A DNA stretch of 8,687 nucleotides from JBEKCP01 sp050014815 (GCA_050014815.1 JBEKCP010000281.1:1-8687); one strand, 5' to 3'; shown: positions 1 to 5,811, counted from the first letter of the stretch. Numbers and translations are program-made. The notes: generated by a model not told the origin, from the sequence alone.

Positions 1-338
1 CTGATTGTTCCGCCGTTCCAAGTGCCATTGTAATTCCCCGTGAATGTTCCGCCCGTGATGGCGCCGCTAGTAAAACTTTGTAAAAAGTTCCCCGTGAATG
101 TGCCGCCGCTGATCGTGCCGCAGCACTCTATTCCGAGTATGTCGCAGACCCCCGCGCCGAGATCAACGTTGATACTGTCACCAATCGCCGGACTATTTGG
201 CTCGCCGGTTGTCAGCGTGCAAGAATCACCTGATGCGGGCAGGGCTCCATGATTCGTCGTAGCGCCGGCGTCCTCCCACCAGTTGCCGGTGTCTTCCCAA
301 TCCCAGTTGCTGTTAGTATTTTGCCAGTAGAGCAGCAT
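1..338 (-). CDS. Partial glycine/threonine-rich repeat protein, probable tail or fibre component (C-terminus beyond window)
   Basis: The frame opens with ATG at 338 and stays open to the window edge, giving 112 residues. An AAGGA-type ribosome site lies about 9 bases before the ATG and supports this start. The N-terminus is rich in Trp and Asn (YWQNTNSNWDWEDTGNWWED). After a short beta-like stretch (LPASGDSCTLTT, then SINVDLGAG), a Gly/Thr repeat begins: GGTFTGN occurs twice, 18 residues apart, followed by NGTWNGGTI. At DNA level the repeat is visible at 33-53 and 87-107. Such short Gly-Thr-Phe-Asn repeats suggest a solenoid or beta-helix, as in phage fibres and surface adhesins; this is inference, and no family is recognised with certainty. 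Its position after the head genes fits a tail role. Codon use is more AT-rich than in the neighbouring genes, suggesting a separate origin. Confidence 0.7.
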   Translation of the reverse strand, partial: MLLYWQNTNSNWDWEDTGNWWEDAGATTNHGALPASGDSCTLTTGEPNSPAIGDSINVDLGAGVCDILGIECCGTISGGTFTGNFLQSFTSGAITGGTFTGNYNGTWNGGTI

Positions 339-353
339 GGTTTTTGTCCTTGG

Positions 354-412
354 TCAGTTGTCAGTTGTCCGTGGTCCGTTGCAACTGACAACTGACAACT
401 GACAACTGACAA
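354..412. repeat. Heptamer tandem repeat in both orientations
   Basis: Units of the type AGTTGTC / CGTTGTC (354 to about 380) run straight into about four units of ACTGACA (382-412), which are the reverse complement of AGTTGTC. The two halves can pair into a hairpin. The same heptamer forms the much larger array at 2196-2387. It fills the gap between the 137-residue gene and the tail-like gene and ends about 15 bases before the latter's ribosome site. Confidence 0.85.
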
Positions 413-417
413 GCCTC

Positions 418-438
418 GTCCCGCTCGGCAAGCGGGAC
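418..438. repeat. Perfect 8-bp hairpin abutting a stop codon
   Basis: GTCCCGCT (418-425) and AGCGGGAC (431-438) are perfect inverted arms around a 5-base loop. The hairpin begins at the base after the TAG (441-439) of the upstream gene. No T-run follows on the minus strand, so it is not a standard intrinsic terminator; it could protect the mRNA 3' end or be a dispersed host repeat. Confidence 0.6.
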
Positions 439-852
439 CTACTTTGTCGCCAGGTACGCCAGGACGCCCGCATAGGCGGCGGCGACCTGCGGGTCGGACG
501 CCACCAGGGCCATCAGGTCGGCCACGCGGTACACGCTCTTGTCGGCGAACACGGCAACAAGCTGAATCGCCGAGAGCGGATCGGCCTCGGAGACCGTCAG
601 TACGCTGACGGCCGCTGCCTTGCCGCTCACCCGCTGGATCTGGGCGAAGGCGGCGGTGACGGCGGCCAGGGCCGCGGCGTCCTTCGACGCGTCGGCGACG
701 ATCCGCCGGGCCTTCGAGGCGTTCGCGATGACGAACTGCCCGTCGCTGGGCCGCAGGACGGCCGAAAAAAGCGGGTTGCTCAACGTGATGGAGGATACCC
801 AGTACTGCCCGCAGGCGGCCGGCGTGACCGGGTTCGGATTGGTGATGGGCAT
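439..852 (-). CDS. Conserved-looking phage structural protein of unknown function, 137 aa
   Basis: A 137-residue reading frame with strong GC3 bias, lying directly downstream of the major capsid gene. Residues about 15-47 look like beta-structure (YWVSSITLSNPLFSAVLRP, then DGQFVIAN). The middle is an Ala-rich helix, followed by short beta and helical segments ending in AYLATK. There is no signal peptide and no membrane segment. In lambda-type order the slots after the capsid gene hold head-completion or head-tail connector proteins, so a connector or accessory structural role is possible, but I do not recognise the family. The ATG at 852 directly abuts a GGGATTTG repeat and has no Shine-Dalgarno sequence; no better start exists, unless the first residues (MPITNPNP) are dispensable and translation starts at the GTG within VTPAACG. 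Confidence 0.75.
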   Translation of the reverse strand: MPITNPNPVTPAACGQYWVSSITLSNPLFSAVLRPSDGQFVIANASKARRIVADASKDAAALAAVTAAFAQIQRVSGKAAAVSVLTVSEADPLSAIQLVAVFADKSVYRVADLMALVASDPQVAAAYAGVLAYLATK

Positions 853-886
853 GGGATTTGGGGATTTGGGGATTTGGGGATTTGGG
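853..886. repeat. GGGATTTG octamer array, G-rich on plus strand
   Basis: Four perfect tandem GGGATTTG units (853-884) followed by a degenerate GG. The G-runs are separated by ATTT, so the plus strand carries five runs of 3-4 G with short loops, a potential G-quadruplex. The array touches the start codon of the 137-residue gene (850-852) and occupies the place where its ribosome site would be. Confidence 0.85.
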
Positions 887-889
887 ATT

Positions 890-982
890 CAGGGGTCGGG
901 GAACAGGGGTCAATAACTGCCGATGTATAGCCGCGGATCAGGGGTCAGAGGCGAAGTGTTCTGACCTCTGTCCCTGTTCCCC
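890..982. repeat. CAGGGGTC repeats and nested inverted repeats downstream of the capsid gene
   Basis: CAGGGGTC occurs at 890-897, 904-911 and 939-946; the spacings are 14 and 35 bases, both multiples of 7. An 11-bp perfect inverted repeat joins 898-908 (GGGGAACAGGG) with 972-982. Inside it, 941-948 can pair with CTGACCTC at about 961-968, with one G-U. There is no T-run. This occupies most of the 152-base gap between the capsid gene and the next gene; a stable mRNA structure after the capsid stop is plausible. Confidence 0.65.
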
Positions 983-1004
983 GGGCCCCTGGCGTCTTTC
1001 AGGG

Positions 1005-2168
1005 TCAAGGCGCGCTGCGGACGATGTAACGGGGATCGATGACCGCCGCCGCCCCTCGCTCGCTGGCCTTGAACCGGATGACAATGTCCTGGTTGAAGTC
1101 GGCCTCGCTGTTGGCCGGGGACTGGGCTACGGTGATCGGCCAGTTCTCCATGTAGGCGAAGGCCCGGCGGAAGTCGCCGAGGAACCACCACTTCTTCGCG
1201 TTGTCGGCGTTCTGCCCCGACGCGATGATCCGCCGGTACGCCAGCCGGCTCTCGTAGAACCGGTAGGTCCGGTTGTACGGGTTCGGATAGGTGGTGCGGA
1301 CCTTGTCGCTCAGCGCGCCGTAGATAAGGTCCGCGGCGCCGAGGATCCGCGCCGCCGCGTGCCGGTACGCCGGCATCACCAGCAGCGTGTTGGCCTCGAT
1401 CAGCACCGGCTCGCCGGTGTTGGGGTCGAGGATGTCGGCGAACTGTTGCTCGGCGGCGTCCAGGCTGGTCCAGTCGACCAGTTCCTGGTCGAGGACGTTG
1501 ACCCAGGGGCCGCCGTCGGTGGGGCCGTAATAGGTGTTGTAGGACGTCCCCTTCCACTTGTAGTTGTTGACGGTGCCGATCGCCAAGTCGATGAGCCGCT
1601 TCTCCTTGTTCAATCCCAGCACCTCGCCCACTTCGCTGGCCCGCTGTAGGACGAGATGGGTCCGGTCGAAGAAGATCGCCTCGCGGGTCACGGGGACGAT
1701 GAAGCCCCGCTTGGTCGTCGAGGGCGTCTCGATGTAGTCCTCGCCCAGCCCGACGCTGGGATACGGCATGCCGGGCCGGACCTCCGCCACCTCGTCGCGG
1801 ATGCGGCCGATGCCGGGGATCTTCTCGCCGTCGAACCGCGTGGGAACGGTCTCGACCAGCCGCGACAGGACGAACGCCTCCTGGGTGTAGGCCTCGAGGA
1901 TCTTCGAGTAGATCACCTGCCCGGTGATGTTCGAGAACGCCGTCACGTCGACAGCGTCGCCGGCCTCGAGCAGTCGGACGCCGCCGTTGCGGGGATCCAT
2001 CTGCTTGATCCATCCGGGTCCGACCGTGGCCTCGGCCAGCTCGCGGAGGCTGAAGTCCTCGGCCCGGAGGTGGCCTTCGCGGAGGGCCTCGCGGAGGTTC
2101 TCGGCGGCCCGCTCGGGCCCGCACAACTCGTACATGTGCTTCAGTTCACGGTACTTGATCGCTCGCAC
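1005..2168 (-). CDS. HK97-fold phage major capsid protein, 387 aa
   Basis: Builds the icosahedral head shell. Identification rests on position (after protease and decoration genes) and on capsid-like layout rather than on a catalytic motif. Residues 1-50 are helical and charged; about 100-170 contain the strand-rich stretch with YIETPSTTKRGFIVPVTREA, followed by a long helix (172-198) resembling the spine helix. An A-domain-like part with VLIEANTLLVMPAYRHAAARIL follows (255-276), and the C-terminal DIVIRFKASERGAAAVIDPRY (361-381) is the usual end of HK97-type capsid proteins. The length is normal. There is no long N-terminal delta domain, consistent with scaffolding being supplied by the protease-scaffold gene upstream. 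The start is GTG at 2168, chosen because AAGGAG lies 9 bases before it. The alternative ATG (residue 12) would lose the ribosome site. The leader is a very large inverted heptamer array. Confidence 0.85.
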   Translation of the reverse strand: MRAIKYRELKHMYELCGPERAAENLREALREGHLRAEDFSLRELAEATVGPGWIKQMDPRNGGVRLLEAGDAVDVTAFSNITGQVIYSKILEAYTQEAFVLSRLVETVPTRFDGEKIPGIGRIRDEVAEVRPGMPYPSVGLGEDYIETPSTTKRGFIVPVTREAIFFDRTHLVLQRASEVGEVLGLNKEKRLIDLAIGTVNNYKWKGTSYNTYYGPTDGGPWVNVLDQELVDWTSLDAAEQQFADILDPNTGEPVLIEANTLLVMPAYRHAAARILGAADLIYGALSDKVRTTYPNPYNRTYRFYESRLAYRRIIASGQNADNAKKWWFLGDFRRAFAYMENWPITVAQSPANSEADFNQDIVIRFKASERGAAAVIDPRYIVRSAP

Positions 2169-2177
2169 GATTTGATT

Positions 2178-2183
2178 CTCCTT
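2178..2183 (-). promoter_or_regulatory. Ribosome binding site of the capsid gene, fixing a GTG start
   Basis: AAGGAG on the minus strand with a 9-base spacer to GTG at 2168. It is the only strong site near the 5' end and lies 12 bases outside the inner edge of the heptamer array, so folding of that array could affect its accessibility. Confidence 0.75.
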
Positions 2184-2195
2184 GAAAGAGTTTTC

Positions 2196-2387
2196 AGTTG
2201 TCCGTTGTCCGTTGTCCGTTGTCAGTTGTCGGTTGTCCGTTGTCCGTTGTCGGTTGTCCGTTGTCCGTTGTCAGTCTTCGCTTCAGTTATCAGCGTGCCA
2301 AGAACTGACTACTGACTACTGACAACTGACTACTGACAACTGACAACTGACTACTGACAACTGACTACTGACAACTGACTATTGACT
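2196..2387. repeat. Large inverted heptamer array in the capsid-gene leader
   Basis: Positions 2196-2272 hold 11 uninterrupted NGTTGTC units (N is mostly C). Positions 2304-2380 hold 11 uninterrupted ACTGACW units, with a twelfth, ATTGACT, to 2387. The two halves are near reverse complements (mismatching mainly at the variable base) around a spacer of about 31 bases, so a stem of roughly 77 bp can form. It fills almost the entire gap between the decoration-like gene stop (2394) and the capsid ribosome site. Confidence 0.9.
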
Positions 2388-2393
2388 TCGCGT

Positions 2394-2879
2394 CTAATCG
2401 CCGCTGGAGCTGCCGCCATGTACGCCGCCCGTCATGACGGTCGAACGGATGTCGACCAGCACGCAGGCGGTTGCTGTGGCGGCGCGGCGGGCCGCGCGGC
2501 CGACCGCATATCGGGAGGCGGCAACCTTGGCCACCTGCTGGTTCAAGAGTGCGCTGCCGACTGAAGTGGCGTCGGGGCCGACCAGGTCGCCCAGCTCGAA
2601 CGTATCGCCGGCGCAGTCCATCTCGAAGACGCCGGTAGTGGCTACGCGGACCGGCGCGGTATCGCCGATGCGGCTCCGCTGCATGGACACGCCCAGAAAT
2701 TCCCGGACGAAGGCCTCCTGGTTGGCGGTCTTGCCGCCCTGGTTCGCCAGCGCGCTTGCCGGCTTTGCATTGTCGGCGTCCTGCCAGAGGAGGTCGCCGA
2801 TCTCGATCACGGTCGCCGAGGCGACGGCGGCCACGACCGGGTTGGTGTCACCGTATCGCCAACGCATTCTGTCGCTCAT
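2394..2879 (-). CDS. Probable capsid decoration/stabilisation protein, 161 aa
   Basis: A 161-residue protein encoded between the prohead protease and the major capsid gene, the slot occupied by the decoration protein gpD in lambda. The sequence is mainly beta-like: ATVIEIGDLLW (about 23-33), FLGVSMQRSRIGDTAPVRVA (about 61-80), GVFEMDC and FELGDLVGPD (about 83-103), then YAVGRAARRA and CVLVDIRS near the C-terminus. The pattern of 'GD' turns, a 'GVF' strand and a late 'AVGRA ... VLVDIRS' resembles small phage proteins of the DUF2190-like decoration group, which bind the outer shell after maturation; this is a resemblance judged by eye. The tail (TGGVHGGSSSGD) is flexible and Gly/Ser-rich. The ATG at 2879 has only a weak purine-rich site (GAAAGA). 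The role is inferred mainly from gene order. Confidence 0.7.
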   Translation of the reverse strand: MSDRMRWRYGDTNPVVAAVASATVIEIGDLLWQDADNAKPASALANQGGKTANQEAFVREFLGVSMQRSRIGDTAPVRVATTGVFEMDCAGDTFELGDLVGPDATSVGSALLNQQVAKVAASRYAVGRAARRAATATACVLVDIRSTVMTGGVHGGSSSGD

Positions 2880-2900
2880 GGGTCTTTCTTTCGGAAAAAA

Positions 2901-2925
2901 GGATTAGGGATTGGGGATTGGGGAT
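2901..2925. repeat. Short GGGGATT heptamer repeat
   Basis: About three and a half units of GGGGATT (GGATTAGGGATTGGGGATTG and onward) in the 72-base gap between the protease and decoration-like genes. G-runs with 3-base loops lie on the plus strand. The unit is 7 bp, as in the other arrays here. Confidence 0.7.
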
Positions 2926-2951
2926 GCTTGCGGCTTCGCAGTTCTCCGCCT

Positions 2952-3866
2952 TCACGTAATCGCCTCGGCAAATGCCTTGGCGTCGAGCCTGGCCGGGCCG
3001 TCGACCAGGTACTGGTCCCGCGAGACCGGCTTGCCGCCGCAGGACGGGAGCCCGCCGGCCCCCAGCGCCCGGACCAGCGCCGCCCGCTCTTCGACCAGCG
3101 CTCGCATCGCCGCCTCGTCGGGAGCGGCGAGGAGCGATTCGACGAAACGCCGGCTGGTGACCGCCCGGCCCAGGGGATCGGAGGCGTCCGGCTCGGGGAA
3201 TTGGAATTCGCGGAGGATCCGCCGGACGATGTCGTGTTTCTGGTGGGCCGCCTCGAGGAGCGAGAGCCGTTGGACCTCGGCTTCCAGCCGCCGCACCTCG
3301 GCCGCGTGCTGTTGGCGGAGCGTCTCCAGGAGCGGTCCGTCGGCGGGCTGCGGACGGTCGGCGGCCGCAGCAGCCGGCGCGGCACTGGATTCGAACAACC
3401 CGCGGGTCGTCGCCGGGTCGGCCACCAGGTCCACGCTCTGGACCCGCGTGATCGCCTCGACCACGACGCGATCGCCGCGGCGGGCGGTGCGGGCCTCGAC
3501 GTTGTGCGAAAAGCCGACGTTCTCCGGCGCGTGCTCCGCGTCCCAAAGGAGCTGCTCCGCCAGGCCGTGCTTCGGGTTGAAGTGGAAGTCGGCAAAGAGG
3601 CCGTCGCCCTGCGGCGTCACGTTGCGGATCACGCCGATGCGGTCCTGGTAGTCTCGCGGCGCACCGGGACTGGGCTTCGGATGGTTCACGTTGACCTTGG
3701 CGTTCTCGTACAGCGAGGCGGCCTGGGCCAGGGCCTCCGGCAGGTAGGTGCGGCCGTTGCGGGATTCCAGCCCGAGAATCTTTACGCCCCGGATGACTCC
3801 CGCGGTCCGGTCCGCCCCTATCGACAACCCGCGGCAATCGCAGAACTCTTGAAGGGTTTCGGTCAT
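2952..3866 (-). CDS. Prohead maturation protease with C-terminal scaffold-like region, 304 aa
   Basis: Cleaves scaffold and/or capsid protein during procapsid maturation. The N-terminal part (about 1-160) has the arrangement of HK97/T4-type phage serine proteases: a histidine in KVNVNHP (His62), a serine in NVGFSHN (Ser120), and the strand VQSVDLVADPAT (143-153, Asp146), which matches the terminal strand of that fold. These are the likely catalytic residues. Residues about 160-185 are an Ala/Pro linker. Residues about 190-245 are a charged helical, coiled-coil-like segment (LRQQHAAEVRRLEAEVQRLS), typical of scaffolding. This combines the lambda C and Nu3 roles in one gene. The frame stays open upstream to 4091, but that part is translated repeat and terminator DNA. 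ATG at 3866 is chosen because AAAGGAA precedes it by 5 bases and the protein starts sensibly there. Confidence 0.85.
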   Translation of the reverse strand: MTETLQEFCDCRGLSIGADRTAGVIRGVKILGLESRNGRTYLPEALAQAASLYENAKVNVNHPKPSPGAPRDYQDRIGVIRNVTPQGDGLFADFHFNPKHGLAEQLLWDAEHAPENVGFSHNVEARTARRGDRVVVEAITRVQSVDLVADPATTRGLFESSAAPAAAAADRPQPADGPLLETLRQQHAAEVRRLEAEVQRLSLLEAAHQKHDIVRRILREFQFPEPDASDPLGRAVTSRRFVESLLAAPDEAAMRALVEERAALVRALGAGGLPSCGGKPVSRDQYLVDGPARLDAKAFAEAIT

Positions 3867-3871
3867 TTCGT

Positions 3872-3878
3872 TTCCTTT
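3872..3878 (-). promoter_or_regulatory. Ribosome binding site that decides the protease start
   Basis: AAAGGAA on the minus strand, 5 bases before ATG at 3866. It lies 12 bases downstream of the palindrome at 3890-3962 and rules out the longer upstream frame that would translate through the palindrome and the terminator. Confidence 0.7.
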
Positions 3879-3889
3879 CTCATTGGAGG

Positions 3890-3962
3890 AAAAAGGGGAC
3901 AGTCCCCATTTGTGCGAAGCACCCTCCGGGCCGTTCCGGCAAATGGGGACTGTCCCCTTTTT
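3890..3962. repeat. REP-like palindrome, copy A (23-bp perfect arms)
   Basis: Arms 3890-3912 and 3940-3962 are perfect reverse complements over 23 bp, including the core GGGGACAGTCCCC and outer A5/T5. The loop is 27 bases and contains TGCGAAGC and GGGCCGTTCCGG. Because each strand ends its hairpin with five T, it could also act as a bidirectional terminator. A second copy lies at 7992-8090 and shares core and loop segments. The type resembles REP elements linked to REP-associated (IS200-like) transposases; no transposase is present here. Confidence 0.9.
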
Positions 3963-3978
3963 CAACCTCTTGGTCCAC

Positions 3979-4019
3979 AAAAAAAGCCCGCCGGGAACCG
4001 AAGCGGTTCGCCGCGGGCT
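3979..4019 (-). terminator. Intrinsic terminator after the 60-aa gene
   Basis: On the minus strand AGCCCGC (4019-4013) pairs with GCGGGCT (3991-3985), and the inner GAACCG / CGGTTC pair closes a 3-base CTT loop; two mismatches separate the two stems. Seven T follow immediately (3985-3979). This is a textbook rho-independent terminator in the orientation of the operon. It lies between the 60-residue gene and the protease gene, so readthrough, antitermination or another promoter is needed for capsid expression. Confidence 0.8.
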
Positions 4020-4085
4020 CTTCGGGATACTTGTCGCCGCGCGACAGGCTCCCGGGGATACCGTCTGGATTGTGTTCGTCGCATT

Positions 4086-4104
4086 CCGCACACGGAGTGT
4101 GCGG
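4086..4104. repeat. 8-bp perfect hairpin after the 60-aa gene
   Basis: CCGCACAC (4086-4093) and GTGTGCGG (4097-4104) form a perfect stem with a GGA loop, starting 6 bases after the TAA at 4111-4113. With a weaker TGTCGC/GCGACA hairpin at about 4033-4047 and the terminator at 3979-4019 it makes a row of three hairpins. I suspect a dispersed genomic repeat, but only one copy is in the window. The rest of the 244-base gap 3867-4110 holds only these elements and the palindrome at 3890-3962. Confidence 0.65.
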
Positions 4105-4110
4105 GCTACA

Positions 4111-4293
4111 TTATTTCTCGATGCGTTCCACCTTGCGCCGGATGTGCTGGATCGTTCCGTCGTTGACGTTCAACTCGACCATGGCGGTGCCGAAGAAGCC
4201 GCGTCGCAAGGCCTCGGCCACAACCTCCAGAAGGGCCGCCTGCGCCTGGGCAACTTTCTTCGCGTTCGCAGGAGTCACGTTCAGCGTCATCAT
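4111..4293 (-). CDS. Small 60-aa protein of unknown function between portal and protease
   Basis: The product begins MMTLNVTPANAKKVAQAQ, continues as an amphipathic helix (about 10-32) and ends with two short strands and a basic tail (FFGTAMVELNVND, then GTIQHIRRKVERIEK). There is no membrane segment and no cysteine after the start. The C-terminal strand-turn-strand with '...VND GTIQHI...' faintly recalls small DUF2292-like proteins, but I would not assign it. A GTG start at 4311 is possible in the same frame; ATG at 4293 (or 4290) is preferred because a promoter-like element overlaps the GTG region, and there is no ribosome site for any of them. If that promoter is real, the message starts almost at the ATG and would be leaderless. 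GC3 is high, as in its neighbours. Lambda has no gene at this point, so it may be a cargo (moron-like) gene. Confidence 0.65.
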   Translation of the reverse strand: MMTLNVTPANAKKVAQAQAALLEVVAEALRRGFFGTAMVELNVNDGTIQHIRRKVERIEK

Positions 4294-4301
4294 AGGGCCA
4301 C

Positions 4302-4330
4302 ACTTTAGCACACTCGCGGAGAGATTTCAA
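4302..4330 (-). promoter_or_regulatory. Putative sigma70-like promoter upstream of the 60-aa gene
   Basis: Minus-strand TTGAAA (4330-4325), a 17-base spacer and TAAAGT (4307-4302). The -35 matches five of six consensus bases and the -10 four of six, with ideal spacing. The predicted start point, about 7 bases downstream (near 4295), is next to the ATG at 4293. It overlaps the short gap after the portal gene stop. Not proven: such matches also occur by chance. Confidence 0.45.
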
Positions 4331-4333
4331 GAT

Positions 4334-5794
4334 TCATTTCCGAGCCACTTGCGGATTTGCGTCCGGCGCGTAGAACTGCCCGTCGTGGGCGGGCGCCGGC
4401 GCGCCGGGATGGCGGGCGCGCTCCTGGCTCGGGTCCAAGCCGTGGCGCATCGCCATCGTCTCGGCCGACATGGCGCCGCTCTTGACGAGGATCTGGTCGG
4501 CCTGGGCGTCGCGGAGCCGGTCGCGAACCGCCAGCGTCGGCGCGATCGCGCGGAGGTCCACCGCGGCGCGGGTCTCCGGCGGCAGGCGCCCGGCCTCGAC
4601 GGCGCTTTCGACGACCCGCCACAACAATTCCACGTCGTCCTCGATCATGTCGTTCTGCAAGCGGTCGAACATTTTGACCGCCGGGCCCTCCGCCACCATC
4701 GTCGAGCTGTAGTTGGCGTTGCTGGCGTCGCTGGTGAGCATGAACTCGGGCATGACCAGGCGGCTGGCGATCGCCCGGAGCTCGGCCTGGAGCACCTCGA
4801 CGTAGCTCGCGGCGTTGATGGCCGCCGCGGGGAACTCGTAGTCGGTCCCCGCCGCAACGTCGAGGATCGTGCCGGGCGCGTAGCGTCGCAGAGGAGTGGC
4901 GCGGCCGGCGGCTGCAAGCGACATCTCGCCGTCGGCCCCGTCGCGGACGAACTGGTCCAGCGCGGCGCCGGCGGCCGACTGGTGCTTGCGGATCAGGGCG
5001 ATGGCCGACTGGATCTGGGCCATGGCGCTCATGTTCCGCAGCAGCTTGTCGGCCCGCTGGAGGTTCTTCCGCACAGGGTAGAACAGCGGCAGCCCGCGCC
5101 GCACGTTCGCGTCGACGTTCGCCTTGCGGTGCTGGACCAGCCGGGCGTCGACCCACTGGCCGTCGATCCAGTAGCCCAGCACCATCTCGACGTCCTCGGG
5201 ATCGGTCTGGATCCCCATGGCGGCCGCGGGGTCGCCGGCCGCTTGCGGCGAAACGGCGACCTGGCCGGGCTCGACGAAACGGACCTGCGTGCTCCCGTCC
5301 GAGGCGGCAAACAGCCGGAGGAAGCACTCGCCGTCGCGGTCCCGGCGGCGGACGATCTCCTGCTGCCGCTTGTGCCAGTGGTTCGCCTGGACGAAGTCGT
5401 CCAACACCGCCTGCACGTCCCCGAGGAGCGAATCCGCCGTGGAGCCGGGTCGCCGGGCCACTGCCCGGTACGTATGGCCGCTCCCCACGATGTACGAGAT
5501 GCGGTTCTCGTGGCCGTTGATCGCGAACGCGTTGGTCACGGCCAGGAGGCGGCACTGGGCGCGGATCTCGCCCAACTGCAGCTCGTTCAGGACGACGCGT
5601 GCGGTGCCCCGGGCCATAAGGTCCGCTCCGGCCGGCATCCAGCGGCGGCCGTCCACGTCGAACATGGCGTCGTCGGGATCGACAAAGGTATCCCACAGGT
5701 CGTCGAAGGCCTCGGCCAGCCGTTGTTGGAGGCGGGCCAGGCGCGGGGGCCGCGGATCGCTCGCGCCGGGTGCTTGAGGTTCGTTTGCGTTCAT
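4334..5794 (-). CDS. Phage portal protein, lambda gpB-like, 486 aa
   Basis: Forms the dodecameric ring at one capsid vertex through which DNA is packaged; it nucleates procapsid assembly and docks the terminase. The best marker is residues 345-364, where RLVMPEFMLTSDASNANYSS matches the lambda-type portal signature (helix, 'LT-D-SNANYSS'). Other portal-like parts are an N-terminal alpha region with AFAINGHENRISYIVGSG (89-106), the wing-region strands RDGECFLRLF and TQVRFVEPGQV (153-179), and a helical stem stretch with RKNLQRADKLLRNMSAMAQIQ (242-262). The C-terminus is Pro/Ala-rich and probably flexible. The length is typical (about 480-530). The start at ATG 5794 has an excellent AAAGGAG site with a 7-base spacer. 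The gap to the terminase gene holds heptamer repeats, so there is no translational coupling to it. Confidence 0.9.
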   Translation of the reverse strand: MNANEPQAPGASDPRPPRLARLQQRLAEAFDDLWDTFVDPDDAMFDVDGRRWMPAGADLMARGTARVVLNELQLGEIRAQCRLLAVTNAFAINGHENRISYIVGSGHTYRAVARRPGSTADSLLGDVQAVLDDFVQANHWHKRQQEIVRRRDRDGECFLRLFAASDGSTQVRFVEPGQVAVSPQAAGDPAAAMGIQTDPEDVEMVLGYWIDGQWVDARLVQHRKANVDANVRRGLPLFYPVRKNLQRADKLLRNMSAMAQIQSAIALIRKHQSAAGAALDQFVRDGADGEMSLAAAGRATPLRRYAPGTILDVAAGTDYEFPAAAINAASYVEVLQAELRAIASRLVMPEFMLTSDASNANYSSTMVAEGPAVKMFDRLQNDMIEDDVELLWRVVESAVEAGRLPPETRAAVDLRAIAPTLAVRDRLRDAQADQILVKSGAMSAETMAMRHGLDPSQERARHPGAPAPAHDGQFYAPDANPQVARK

Positions 5795-5811
5795 GCGTCA
5801 ACTCCTTTAGT

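Noticed and set aside
212..913. 233-residue minus-strand open frame
   Set aside because: It runs through the heptamer array and G-rich repeats and out of frame with both flanking genes; a shadow.
890..982. Intrinsic terminator after the capsid gene
   Set aside because: Stable inverted repeats are present but no T-run follows on the minus strand.
910..2124. 404-residue minus-strand open frame overlapping the capsid gene
   Set aside because: Arg/Pro/Gly-rich shadow in another frame of the capsid gene; no ribosome site and no domain.
2196..2387. CRISPR-like array
   Set aside because: Uninterrupted 7-bp units without spacers; a tandem repeat, not a CRISPR.
3890..3962. Phage attachment or cos site
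   Set aside because: A second copy elsewhere in the same operon and a T5-flanked palindrome fit a REP-like element better; no cos-type context.
3867..3978. Promoter for the capsid genes downstream of the terminator
   Set aside because: TTGAAA occurs at the palindrome edge but no -10 match lies at suitable spacing.
3867..4091. Upstream in-frame extension of the protease
   Set aside because: It would translate the terminator and the palindrome; the ribosome site at 3872-3878 favours ATG 3866.
4106..4330. 74-residue minus-strand frame overlapping the 60-aa gene
   Set aside because: Out-of-frame shadow with poor composition; the 60-aa frame has GC3 bias and a helix-strand pattern.
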